35,763 bases of DNA from Pelagophyceae sp. CCMP2097 (GCA_026770575.1 MU657240.1:94199-129961), one strand, 5' to 3'. Counted from the first letter of the stretch, positions 10,393-21,555 are shown. The notes: a model not told the origin generated them from the sequence alone. Numbers and translations are program-made.

Positions 10393-13300
10393 TCAAGGCG
10401 GGTGCTGTTCAAGAAGAGACGATTTCAGCTCGATTTGTCTCTCCGTGGAAAGATTCCCGCAAAAGACGGTCGACGCAGCAGCGTGCTCGCGCGCGGCGAG
10501 CCAGCGGTTCCAGCGCCGGATCGCGCGGAGCTCGCCGAGTAGCATCGGGTCCGGCACCAACTCGTCGCCGCCGGCCGCGGCCTCGGGGAGCGGCGCCGAC
10601 CGTTCGACTGTCGCGTACTTCCCAGTGCGCGACCATCGCTTCTTCCGGCCGCTCTGCTGGCGCAGGTAGTCGACGGCGACGAAGAACTCGTCGTCGAAGC
10701 GCTTCTCGGGCAGCGAGTCCTTGAGCGTCTTGCCTAGGAACGGAGGGCACATCGTCAGGCGCGTGTGCGAACTTTTCGAGTCCGTGTAACGTGTAGAGTC
10801 TCGAAGAGACTCGTTTGATGACGCCGCCGGGAACGGAGCGCGACGACGCCTATCGCGGTAGGACTCAGACGAATCGAAAACACGGATTGTCCACGACGAT
10901 GTTTCCCGGGACGCCGGATGCGGACCGGCGACGTAGAGCGGCGGCAGCGGCTTCTTGGCCGCGGCGCGCTTCTGGTTCATCTTCTCAAAGGCGTTGGCGA
11001 CTTTGATCATGACCGCGCTAAGAAAGGAGAATCAGACGTTTGAGTGTCGTTCAAACAGCAGTGGCCTCACCGCTTGCCGGCGCCGTGGAACTTGAACGCG
11101 GCCAGCGACGGGCAAATGTTGAAGAAGCGCTTCGTCTTCGTGGCCTTGCCGACGAGCATCGTCGCGCAGTTGAACATCGCCGCGGTCTGCGTCGGCGAGG
11201 GTCGAGTGAACGATGTGAGGTGTGCTTCGAAAAGTGGGGTCTCGAACATGGTGACTCGACACGACGACCAAAGGAAGAGCTTCCGGGACGCCGCGCACGT
11301 GCCTCGACTTCCGTCTCGCACGTGCCGAGTCGGAATCGGCTGCCGAACTTGAGGCCTCCGCCCGGGATGGTCAGTCGCGCCACGAAGCGCCCCTCGACGC
11401 ATTGGACGCCGAAGAAGCGGTCCTGCGCACAACACAAGAATCATGGATGATCAGAGACGCACACGACGTCGAAGAAGAAGACAGAAAACGACAGGCCGGG
11501 TCCAAAGAACGCACCATGTCCGTCGCCTCGGCGAACGCGTGCTCGAGCGAGTAGAGGCACTCGAGCGGGTCGCGCGGGAAGTTGTAGACGTAGTTCGGCT
11601 TGAGGCCCTTCGCGACGCGGTGCTCGGCGTGCAGCCGCTCCCGCTCCTCGCGGTGCAGCGCCGTCGCCAGCGCGTCTGGGCCGAGCGAGTTGCCGACTCC
11701 TGTCACCACTCCGGTGCCTTTTCGGCCTCTGCGGACCCAACGCGAATCAGCAGGCGCGATGCGCTTCTTGGAGAGGTGGCCGTCCTTGGCGTGGAACGTG
11801 TAGGTGAAGGAGTGAGAGTTCCGCTTCTTCTGCACTTTCACCTCGACGCCGTAGAAGCCGTAGAACTCTCTCTGCAGCGCGGCGGGGTACGGCGACGCCG
11901 CGCTCGTCTTGGCGAAGCGCAGGTGCTTGAAGAGGCCGTAGCAGAAGCCTAGGATGAAACGCAGGGTCGAAACATAAATGTCACGTGTGAGAATGCCACC
12001 TCCTCCCAAAACAACAAACCACCGCGTTCCCCCGAAGAGAAGACCATCCTCTCTCGACGTGCGTCCTTTCTCGGCCTTCCAAAAGTTTGGGCAGAGGTTG
12101 AATCGACGACGCTGTCTTCGGACGCGCGGCGCTGGCGAACTTCTCCAGGTCGTTGATGGACAGGCCGCCGAGCGTGTGCGCGATGATCGGGAACTTCTCC
12201 ATCGCCTTGAGCAAGGCGGGGAGTCGGCGCCTATTTTGTTCTCGTCTTTGCCGCGACCCTCGGACAACGTTTGGAAAAGGCGACTCCTCGACGAAACCAA
12301 CGAAAGACACGACTGAGAATATGCTCGAGGAAAGACTCTGGCGCGGCGTACAACGCGGCGTGCGCCCAGACGCAGTCGGGCGTGAAGTCATCCGAGGGGC
12401 AAGCGGGTGCCTCTGTGCCCGCAGGAATGCGCGACGGCACCGGCACCAGCGGCTTGAACCTAGCGTCGCACGCGGTTACATCAAGAGGGAGGAGCAAGCA
12501 AGGACGTGTTCGAAACGTAATTGCTTTGGAACCGAAGCGGGCCAAACGTCGGGATCTCCGGCCAGACGCTCTGTCGGCGTGTGAAGCGCGACGCGACGGG
12601 CAGGCCCTCGCGGAAGTTGACCACGTCCTCCGCCTCGAGCCGCTCGAACTGGCTCACGAGGTCCTCCGTCGCCGCGCTCGTCGCGCCTATAGGAAAAATA
12701 GGATACACGTAAAAGGGACATCGGACGTCTCAATTTTGTCTCCACTCGATCTCTCCTCTCGATGCGCGCGCAAAGACACTGGTGGACGTGCGCTTCGCGA
12801 GCATCCGCAGCCACTTGGCGCGAAGGTGCTTGCCGATGTCGCCTTTGGAGACCTTGATCGCCTTGAGGCGGCGCCGCAGCTCTCGCTTGGTCTTCTTGCT
12901 CGCGCAGAGCCGCTCGAGCTCGGGCTTGAGCTGCCGCAGCTTGATCATGAGCTACGGACGAGTTGCTCGACGATGATGCCAGGGAGGGGGTTCTCTCGAG
13001 ACGCTGAATTCAAAGGTTACCTTGGCCCGGCGCCGAGACCACTTGTCCTGGTAGAAGATCTGCTTCGCAGGCTGAGCCCGCATTGGAATCTGGGGGTGGA
13101 AGGCCTTGCCGCTCGGCAAAGTCACTCGAGTTCCATTGGTCTTCACCCGCGGCTTCGGCACCTACACAAGATTCATCGGCATTCAAGACGAAAACAATTC
13201 AACGTCGACAGAAAAAAAGTCGTTCGCACCACGTTCGCCTCGCGCCAGGCTGCGTGTCGCATCGCCGCCTGTGACAAAGATCCACAAACCGACGCAACAA

Positions 13301-16300
13301 AAGATCAAAAGAAGAAAACGCACCGAGAGGCGCCGCTGCCCGTCCTCGTCGGAAACGTCGGAGCCGTCGGGGTCGACGGCGCGCTTGCCGAGCCAGCCGA
13401 CGATGCGGCCGCGCTGCCCGTCCGCCGGCTTCTCGGCCTCGAGCGAGCGCAGGAAGTGCCGCCGGCGAATGTCGGCGAACGGGTTCTCCGACGATGCCGC
13501 CGTCCGCTCCTGGATGCCCTCGCGCAAAGCGATGCGCCGCGCGAGCTGGTCGTCGTTCAGCTGGCCCACGCAGCCGAGCTTGCGCAGGTGCTCGCGGTGG
13601 CCGTCGAGGCACTTCGTGCGGCGCTCCAGGCCGAGGAGCACAGAGAAGTGGACCTTGGAGCCGTGCTCGGCGCTGCACTCGAGGCAGTAGAGAACGCGAC
13701 CGGCCGGGAGGCCGCCGGGGAAGCCGACGCAGTACGAGTGGCAGTACTTGTCGCAGGACCGGTCCTTCTTCTTGTCCGCATTGCAACGGAAGAGCAGCGC
13801 CTGCTCGCACGAGTCGTGGCAGACCTCGCAGCGCGGCCGCACTTCAATGGGCTGCGCCTCGACNNNNNNNNNNNNNNNNNNNNNNNNNNNNNNNNNNNNN
13901 NNNNNNNNNNNNNNNNNNNNNNNNNNNNNNNNNNNNNNNNNNNNNNNNNNNNNNNNNNNNNNNNNNNNNNNNNNNNNNNNNNNNNNNNNNNNNNNNNNNN
14001 NNNNNNNNNNNNNNNNNNNNNNNNNNNNNNNNNNNNNNNNNNNNNNNNNNNNNNNNNNNNNNNNNNNNNNNNNNNNNNNNNNNNNNNNNNNNNNNNNNNN
14101 NNNNNNNNNNNNNNNNNNNNNNNNNNNNNNNNNNNNNNNNNNNNNNNNNNNNNNNNNNNNNNNNNNNNNNNNNNNNNNNNNNNNNNNNNNNNNNNNNNNN
14201 NNNNNNNNNNNNNNNNNNNNNNNNNNNNNNNNNNNNNNNNNNNNNNNNNNNNNNNNNNNNNNNNNNNNNNNNNNNNNNNNNNNNNNNNNNNNNNNNNNNN
14301 NNNNNNNNNNNNNNNNNNNNNNNNNNNNNNNNNNNNNNNNNNNNNNNNNNNNNNNNNNNNNNNNNNNNNNNNNNNNNNNNNNNNNNNNNNNNNNNNNNNN
14401 NNNNNNNNNNNNNNNNNNNNNNNNNNNNNNNNNNNNNNNNNNNNNNNNNNNNNNNNNNNNNNNNNNNNNNNNNNNNNNNNNNNNNNNNNNNNNNNNNNNN
14501 NNNNNNNNNNNNNNNNNNNNNNNNNNNNNNNNNNNNNNNNNNNNNNNNNNNNNNNNNNNNNNNNNNNNNNNNNNNNNNNNNNNNNNNNNNNNNNNNNNNN
14601 NNNNNNNNNNNNNNNNNNNNNNNNNNNNNNNNNNNNNNNNNNNNNNNNNNNNNNNNNNNNNNNNNNNNNNNNNNNNNNNNNNNNNNNNNNNNNNNNNNNN
14701 NNNNNNNNNNNNNNNNNNNNNNNNNNNNNNNNNNCGTCGCAGCGCCTCCTTGGCCAGGTCCTTGAGGATGCGGCTCCGCTTGCAGTCGCGGATGAACGCC
14801 TCGAGGTTCACGTCGCCTGGCAGCGCCAGCGCCACGCGCCGGTTGAGCCGCGGCGCCTCGACCGCCCGAAGCTGCGCCGACGGCTGCGCGGTGGCCGTGC
14901 GCGGAGAGCTGCTCGTCGCCGCGGTCGGCAGAGGCCCTCGAGGAACTTTGGCGGCGTCGAGGGGCGCCGCGTACTTGGCCGCGAGGTGTGCCGGTCTCAG
15001 GACCTCGAGGGCGCGCTGGAGCTCGGCGACTGTCGCAAAGTGCGGCTGCGCGCGGCAGATGAACCACTCGTGGCCCTGCACCGTCTCGCGCGCGAAGCCG
15101 AGCGCCGCGAGGACGCGCTGCGCCGCCGGGACGTCGAGGTGCGCCTTGACGTTCGGGTTCGACAACTTGAGCCAGCGGTACGTCGGCTCCTCCGGGTACG
15201 CGTAGACGCACTTGAGCACCATGATCAGCGCCTCGCGCGACTGCGACGAGAGCCATTGCAGGCCGAGTGTCGTCGAGACCTATTTTCAATTTTGAGCTTA
15301 GGAGGCGTGTTCGACCAAAAGGCACGTTCACGTACCGCCGGGGCCTGCGACGCGACGACCGGTGCTGCCTCTAGCGCCACTATCGGTGCAGCGTCGCGAG
15401 CAGGTCGCTGCGAGTCGCCTCCCGAACTGCTCGTCGTCCCTTGCCGCTTCTTCCGTCCGTCTTGCGCGGCCCGCGACCGCTTCTCTTGCCGCGGCGGCTC
15501 GGCATCGGCGTCGTCGCGCTGGTCGTCGACGAGCACCAGCTCCAGGCTCGGCTGCGTCTTGGCGGCCTCGTTGCACGACCTAGAAGTTTCCATTGTGCGG
15601 GCTGTCGTCAGTTGTCGGACATTCTCGAGGGCCCTTTTTTCAAAGGCGCCTCTTTTCGACGCTGCGTCGCGCGGCTCGAGTCGCGCGGCGAATCGGGCCG
15701 GTCGCGCTGCCGGCGCGTCGACGTGCTGTTCCGACCTGTGGTGAACATTGTGAAGAAGGGACCACGTGCGGACAACGACGTTCGACTCACGACTGCGGGT
15801 CTCGCGTCTCGACGTCGTCCAGCGCCAGCGAGGCCAGCGGTGGCGGTGACCTATATCTCGTCGGGGTCGCGACAACGGCCGTTTCGCCAAACACACGTTT
15901 CAAACACGGTCAGCTCACCTCGTCGCGTCCTCGGAGCGGCCGAAGCGCACCGGCTGCGCGTCGTCAAGCTGCGCGTCGTCGAGTAGCATGGCGTCCAGCT
16001 GCGCGGCCTCTAGCTTCTTCTTGGCCTTTCCCCGCTTCCTCTTGGCCTTCTTGCGCCATTCCGTTTCGGCGCGCTGCGCGAAGAGCGCCACCTTCCACGC
16101 ATTCTGCCGGGCGGTGGCGCCGATGAAGCCGGTGCAGTCGCGGCGGCCGCAGAAGCACGGCGGGAACGAGCCCTCAAACGTCGTCAGGCAGATGGGCTCT
16201 TGGGCGTAGTTCAGTGTGAGCCAGGCGCCGCTCGGGATGTCCTTTGTCGCGACCAGGAAGACGCGCTGCACGCCGTCAATCTCGAACCTATAAAGAGTGG

Positions 16301-19300
16301 TCACTAGGTTGAGCAGGGAGCACCACGGCATAGTTGGACACGGAGCGCGCGCCACTCGAGCGTCCTATGCCAACCAGAGTCAATGTGCAGCAAAACGTTC
16401 GATGATTGATACTGTTCGTCGTCAGAGACAGGTGCGCTTACGTGTTCGGGTGCGTGCAGGCGTTGTTCGCGAACCGCGCCAGCGAGCCCGATTCCTCGGC
16501 GTCAATGCACATCTTCTTGCCCTCGAGCCAGACCGTGTAGCGCGTCGGCGGCCGCTTCAGCCGCTCGGCCTCCGTGACGCACTCGCCCAGGTACTCGACG
16601 ACGACATCGCCCCGTGACATGGTGGCCGTAGTCTTCAGGCCGAAGCCCGCGCCCTTCCTGGCCTTGTCCACGCTCAGCACCGGCCTAGGGTGGCAATGTC
16701 GGTCGACGGCGCTCCATAATCACCCCGCCTCTCGCGCTCGACGGCCTCGCTATTGGGCCATGCCCGACGCCCCCACGCCTCTGATGCCGCTCCCGACGCG
16801 GTCTGTGACGACGGTTTGGGTTTTCCAACCAGAAATCGCCGACTCTGATCCCGGCCAGTCCCGCGGCAGCGAGCCGGCGAACTTCTGGCGCCACCAGCTC
16901 GGCTTGTTGCCCGTGATGGCGTCGTCCTAGAGGGAGGGCGGTGAGGCTTCGCGCATCGTCCCTTTCCAAGGAAATATTGTCGAGCCTCTCGTTCGCACGC
17001 AGAGCCGCCGCACGGGCGTCCATGTGGGGCTCCCTTGATCACGTATGAGCTCAGGAAGAGGCCATAAGAGTCCATGGGATTCCGTATGAGCCCCATGCTC
17101 TTAGTTCGGGCGATTTTGTTTCCGTCGACAGGCCGTCTACGGACCGTCGAGGGGTCGCATCGGACCATGCAGAGGGCGCCTCGGACCTTCGAGGGGCCAT
17201 GTAGGACCGTCGAGGCGCCGAAAAGGGTCTTTGAGACCCCCGTCGGATCATTGGGGGGCATGAGACCGTCTGGGGGCAGTTTTCGGACCGTCTACGGACA
17301 ATCAATCACGTGGGTACATCGGATATTTTTAAGCCCGTAGAAGACCGTCGAGATTCCGCGTAGGACCGTCGAGGCCCACGCAGGACCGTGGGAGGGTGCG
17401 CATGGGACCGTCTAGGGTCACAAAAGGACCGTAGAGGACCGTAGAGGACCGTAAAGGGTGCCAAAAGGACTGACCGTAGAGGGGTCGTATGGGACCGCCG
17501 AGGGGCCACATATAGGACCGTCGAGGGGCCGCATCGCACCGTCTAGGCGTCGTCCTGGCGTCCCGAATTGTATATCTGACAGAAATATTTTGGAACTTCT
17601 CCTCACGACTGTCGCACAAAGGAATCAGTTGAAAGACGCGGCGTGCGCGCGGCCGGCCGGTCCAGGAGCTCAAATGGCTTGCCGCCGTCGCCGAGGTAGC
17701 CGCTGTAGGCCTCCGCGGCCTCGCGCAGGCCGTCGGAGCGCTGCGAGAAGAGCAGCGTCGGCTCCTTTGTCGTGCCGTCCGCCTTGGGCTTCTTGCCGCA
17801 GTTGTCGAGTACGACGCGCAGCTGGTCCTTGAACTGCTCCCGGTCGAGCCGGCCGCCCTTGTCGGCGAGGAAGATGCCCATGCCCACCAGGTTGTTGTCG
17901 TCCTCGAAGGCCTTGGTCGCGTAGCTGGGGAATCGAATGTCAGTGGGCGACGCCAAGGGGCTCAAGACGAGCTCGTGAAACGGGCACCGTCCCACTCTTC
18001 ACTCGTCGAGTATGAAGGATCTCTCGCCATTGGATGCATCTCTCGTTTGCGGTCTCAAAGTTGTGCGGACGCGGCCGTGAAACCCGAGCGAGGCCTGGTA
18101 TAGCATGCCGAGCCGCGTCGGCTTCGACGAGTCCTTGGTGGCGCAGCGCCGGAGGCCGACGTGCTCCCAGACCTTGACCGCGGCCCGCGTCGCGCTGAGC
18201 ACGATGGCCTCGACGCCGAGGCGGCGGCCAAGCGTGATGATCAGGTCGAGCCTGTTCCAGAGTCGGTGAGTGAGGATCGACCGGGAGGTGGGCGAGAGTG
18301 TGGCACATAGCTCTTCCCGCTCTGCACGCAGTACCGCTCGCCCTCTTTTCGAAAACAAGACGGATTTGTGGAATTGCGCGGATCGGGCGCCGGTGCGGAC
18401 TCGAAGTGCAGCAGGCCGTGGCCGCGCGCCTCGGGCATCGTGACGGCCGCGTCGACGTAGAAGATGATCGGGTGCTCCTGTGATGCGCAAAGGTGCGAGG
18501 ATGCCGGCAATCGGTGGCGGTCGTCCCGCAAAAGCTTCAGAATGTAAAGAGACGCACCTCCGACAGCTCGACCTTGCCCTTCAACTCGAGGCGCTTCGGC
18601 AGGACGACGGCCTGGAAGACGACGGCCGACAGCTTGTGCAAGACCTACATACTCACGATCAAAACGAGAGTGAAGAGAGGCAAAGTTGAATTGCGTCGTT
18701 GCAAACTACGGTCACCGTACGCACCAGCGAGAGGAGCAGCTTGAGCTCTTCCGCCGTGCCGTCGATGATCTGCATGATGTGGCTCTCCCAGGTAAACGGC
18801 GTGGTCGGCAGCGGGCCGTAGTCCTCCTCGTCGTCCTCGTTGCGCCGCGTCCACTCCTCTGGCCACATGAAGCCCTCGGAGAACCAGTCCTTCCAGCCGT
18901 AGCGCAGGATCTCCGCCACCTTGGGCGCTCCGGATGCCGTCAGCTTGCCGTTGAAAACGAACTCGGTGAACATGGCCGCCGTCTGGAGCTTGCCCTTGTA
19001 CTTGGAAACGACAAACTCGACGTCCTTGAGCGCCGCGATGAGCTCCGGGTACAGGTTGCGCACGAGGCGCTCGCGCTCGTGGCGCGGCGACGACCGCCGC
19101 TCGACGAGCGCGTTCCTAGCAGGGAGCGATGGGTCACGTTTCGAGGCGGGGCCGCGTGTTCCAACGACGATGCAATGAAAATCTTCAACGACGGCGGGCC
19201 ATTTTTCGACTTTCAAAGGGCGCCGACGGGTGCGCCACGACGAGTGATGGGGCCTTCGTCGGGAAATGACGCTCTCGAGTGGAGAGAGATCTCTCCATGA

Positions 19301-19749
19301 CCCCCCTTCCAAAGAAGAAGAAACGAGTTGCTTCAACAACGTCGGGTCTTTTTTCGACTTTCAAAGGGCCTCGACGCGCGCGCCACGACGGGGCTTTGGG
19401 CGTTCATCGAGGAAGGGCCGTCCCGAGGGGGCCGCACGAGGAGCCCCCCCGACGAGTCGAGGCGCCCCCTTCCGAAGAAGAAGAAACGAGTTTCTTCAAC
19501 GACGTCAGGTCCTTTTTCGACTTTCAAAGGGGTCGACGCCCGCGCCACGACCGGGCTTGGGGCGTTCACCGGGAAAGGGCCGCCCCGAGGGGGGGCACGC
19601 AAGGCGACTCACGCGATGTCGACGCGGTCCCGGCGCTTGAGCTTGTCCTTGCGCGCGACCTTCTCCGCGTAGTCAGGATCCGACCCCGACGAGTGCCGAT
19701 CGCTGCCTCGTCTTTTCTTATGCGAAGACGCCTTGTCCCGGCGCCCCAT
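10393..19749 (-). CDS. Giant multidomain chromatin protein: GNAT-SET-PUB-PHD-AP2
   Basis: Phase-consistent exons, in transcript order: 19613-19749, 18725-19115, 18558-18644, 18401-18477, 18003-18251, 17618-17924, 16844-16926, 16442-16684, 15919-16287, 15791-15850, 15336-15579, 14735-15279, gap, 13324-13863, 13021-13161, 12780-12951, 12506-12686, 12337-12459, 12124-12230, 11515-11948, 11309-11422, 11071-11186, 10926-11017, 10393-10733. That is about 1,717 residues plus whatever the gap holds. A basic N-terminus is followed by a GNAT-like fold (about 206-275), SET (445-552), post-SET CxCx4C (569-576) and PUB (about 766-845). After the gap come a PHD-like finger, a basic helical stretch and an AP2 domain. 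By family knowledge SET and GNAT modify lysines, PHD binds histone tails, PUB binds p97/Cdc48 and AP2 binds DNA. The combined role is inference. The weakest join is the 691-base repeat-filled intron at 16927-17617; two genes split there remain possible. The ATG at 19749 is conserved in the copy at 1034. Confidence 0.75.
11071..11422 (-). other. AP2-type DNA-binding domain within the giant gene
   Basis: Exons 11309-11422 and 11071-11186 join in phase 0. The first gives FFGVQCVEGRFVARLTIPG and RLGTCETE. The second gives TAAMFNCATMLVGKATKTKRFFN. This follows the AP2 layout: YRGV, GRFVA-strand, a LGTF-turn with TEEEAA, an alpha helix, then K-N-F. The exon before (11515-11948) holds a weaker strand pattern around FYGVEVKVQ and SFTYTFHAKDG that could be a degenerate relative; that is a guess. 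AP2 domains in algae and apicomplexans bind DNA. Confidence 0.6.
13324..13863 (-). other. PHD-like zinc finger within the giant gene
   Basis: Directly downstream of the gap the exon encodes CEVC, a cysteine at FRC, then SCDKYCHSYC and, 14 residues on, CLEC. This fits the C2-C2-HC-C2 spacing of a PHD finger with a lengthened loop. PHD fingers read histone H3 tails. After it come a basic helical segment and an acidic GSDVSDEDG stretch before the donor at 13324. The true N-terminal border may lie in the gap. Confidence 0.65.
13864..14734. other. Assembly gap of 871 N
   Basis: A run of unknown bases inside the giant gene between the PUB and PHD regions. Adding 545, 871 and 540 bases gives 1956, divisible by three. 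If the gap size is real, the two flanks could be one 652-codon exon. Confidence 1.
14735..15279 (-). other. PUB domain within the giant gene
   Basis: The exon encodes ALIMVLKCVYAYPEEPTYRWLKLSNPNV, shown here in pieces: ALIMVLKCVYAY, then PEEPTYRW, then LKLSNPNV. A second half follows with AQRVLAALGF and a terminal strand HEWFICR. This matches the PUB/PUG fold, which in PNGase, UBXN6 and HOIP binds the C-terminal tail of p97/VCP (Cdc48). The domain is followed by an Ala/Pro linker and a short segment, DVNLEAFIRDCKRSRILKDL. The exon runs into the assembly gap still in frame. Confidence 0.75.
15919..16684 (-). other. SET and post-SET lysine methyltransferase domain within the giant gene
   Basis: Two exons (16442-16684 and 15919-16287) encode the domain. 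Visible motifs are the SET N-flank KGAGFGL, the strand VVVEYLGECV, RYTVWL, CIDAEESGSLARFANN, then ATKDIPSGAWLTLNY and the post-SET zinc motif CFCGRRDC. SET enzymes transfer a methyl group from S-adenosylmethionine to lysine. The usual NHSCxPN signature reads NNACTHPN here, with His replaced by Asn and one extra residue, so activity may be altered. The intron at 16288-16441 falls just after this motif. A Lys/Arg-rich tail follows (KKAKRKRGKAKKK), a likely nuclear localisation signal. Confidence 0.9.
16927..17617. repeat. Giant-gene intron with GGACCGTCGAGGGGCC minisatellite
   Basis: About 17125-17560 consists of degenerate units around GGACCGTCGAGGGGCC, 12-24 bases apart, in an intron bounded by TTT|GTGCGA and CCTCTAG. 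It separates the GNAT-containing part from the SET part of the gene. If two genes exist instead of one, this would be their intergenic region. Confidence 0.75.
18003..18644 (-). other. GNAT acetyltransferase-like domain within the giant gene
   Basis: Exons 3-5 join to give a beta strand and helix around VDAAVTMPEARGHGLLHF, then LGRRLGVEAIVLSAT and AAVKVWEHVGLR. This matches the GNAT pattern of an acetyl-CoA loop (family Q/RxxGxG/A, here RGHG) followed by a strand and the A..xYxxxGF helix. The intron between exons 4 and 5 uses the donor GTCCGC; splicing there gives the normal spacing between loop and strand. The loop lacks one of the usual glycines, so catalytic activity is uncertain. The substrate is unknown; a histone or other nuclear protein is inferred from the neighbouring domains. 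Confidence 0.6.
19116..19612. repeat. Intronic tandem repeat, three units of about 150-160 bases (copy B)
   Basis: First intron of the giant gene. The GACTTTCAAAG element recurs near 19208, 19357 and 19517. Sequence and order match the four-unit array in the left-edge copy, with one unit fewer. Confidence 0.85.
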
Positions 19750-20009
19750 CGTGTCGAAACGCCTTGCCCCGCTCTCGCTGCGCCGGATGCCACGTGCAGG
19801 CAGGAGCTTCGACGCTAAGAAGCTGGTGACGAAGCGGCGAGATTCTTCAAGATCTGCTTCAAGACCCGGAATGTTCCTCAGAATTGAACCCGGGGTTCCG
19901 CACGATTTGGCGAAGCTTTTGCATCGAGGCGCCGAGGTTCGAACGAGGCGTGCCAGCGTCGCGCCCCTCCGCACACTGAAGGGCGCGCACACCCAGGCCA
20001 TCCAGGCGA

Positions 20010-21555
20010 CGGCTCGGCTAGGACGCCGTGGCCGGCGAACCAGGGTCTCCATGCTCTCGAGCGCAGCGCAGGAAGCTGTCATTCCGGGAATTGCCTGAAG
20101 AAGGCGCGCGTCGCTGCGACTTCGGCTTTCACCGGCCTTGGCGGCTCTGTGATGCGCGACCTTCGAGTTGATCCACAGCCACAGATCGTGGATCCACAGC
20201 CACAGAGCACGCGGCGGAGACGTCTGACGGGGCGACGGGGCTTGGACGGTGCTCTCGCGCCGTGAGCAGACGACGCGGCGGAAGCAACGCGGACGGAGCC
20301 GCATGGTTTCACGGAAGGATGCACCATCTTGCGCCGCCCGTTTTCGATCGGGATTCCAGAGTGCCGGAAACGACGTTCGACGGTTCTTAGAAGGTGCTGT
20401 CGTGTCCTGGACGCGCGGCGGGCTGCGACGATTACATGTGCATCGGTGGGCCCCTTAACCTTCGAGGTGCCCCGGAGCATCCGCCGGCTCACTCCAATGG
20501 AGCCACTTCTTGCAGCGGCGCTGCAAAGGGCTCTTTTCCCCCACAGCCTCCTTGGTCGCGCCGGCATCTTTCGCACCCGCCACACGGTTGTTCCGCAGAT
20601 GATCACTGCGTCGAGAACCCGCGAGGCCAGCGCACCTTTCAAGTTGGTCGTGGGCATCGCGCCGGCCTCGGCAACTTTGATCTCCGCTGCACTTGACAGC
20701 GAGGATGCCACCCCGGCTCGCAGGGGATTGCAAGGGCAGAGACGGTCCAAGGCTCGTCGCGCCCGCCGAGCACGAGGCGATCGCCAAAGGCCTCGAGTAC
20801 TCCAAAGGTCTCGAGTACACGGAGGTCCCGCTCAACGCCCTGAACGAGCCCACGGCGGCGACCGGGCACCATTGGCGCAAGGCGTTTGAGGGTCCAACCA
20901 CATACGCCGCGCTCCGGGCGACGCTCGAGCCTCGAGCACGAGTCAGCGTGCTCCAATCGAAGCCTGCGGGCGCGCCCTCGAATGGCGGCGGGACCATCGC
21001 AGAGCCCGTCGAGGGCACGGTCGACGCGGCGCGCACGCTATAGAAGATGCCTGCACTCGCTGCGTCCGACGGCCGCTGCTCCAGCTCCTCCGGCCGAGAC
21101 GGCCTCGGCATTCACGCTCCTCGCACACTTTGACGGGAGATCTTTTTCGAAGACGTCCGACGGCGGTGTGCCGGGCTCACTTGCAGGAAGTGTGCTACCA
21201 GTGTACCTCCGAGCGGGGAGCGCGCCGTTGGCCCGTCTACGATCCCGACGATGAAGGGCGCTTCTCGCACCGACTTTCTCCGTTTGCGACGGGCCTCGTC
21301 GTGCATTCCCGAGCGGCGGGCGCTGCTCCCATCTCGAGGGCTCGGGGCCGAACTCTTAATTAGTTCCGTGGTGGGTCCGGCCGACAAAGGCGCTCGCTCG
21401 CCCCTTGGACGCCCGCGCGTCGTCGCGCGGCCGCCGCGGCCGCCGCGATCGCTCCGTGCTCCGTGGCGAGCTATGCCAGCGTCGAAGATGTCGCCGGTGT
21501 TTGACCGGAGCGCGTCGACGGCCGCGGGCATGCTGCACGACGCCTGTTCCACGTC
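20010..21555. other. Upstream region of the giant gene; no confident gene
   Basis: 1.5 kb between the duplicated flank and the stop of the kelch gene. It contains a short tandem repeat, GATCCACAGCCACAGA twice near 20168-20207, part of which forms an inverted repeat (GATCCAC and GTGGATC). A plus ORF from 20705 to 21043 (112 codons) has a less arginine-rich, protein-like composition with a doubled KGLEY motif, but no family I recognise. On the minus strand, open frame continues for about 145 codons past the kelch stop without a recognisable domain. Confidence 0.4.

Noticed and set aside
12271..15744. 1157-codon plus-strand ORF
   Set aside because: It passes through the N gap and is antisense to the exons of the giant gene, whose minus-strand product has recognisable domains.
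20705..21043. 112-codon plus ORF with doubled KGLEY motif
   Set aside because: The composition is somewhat protein-like, but there are no homology clues, clear start context or splice partners.
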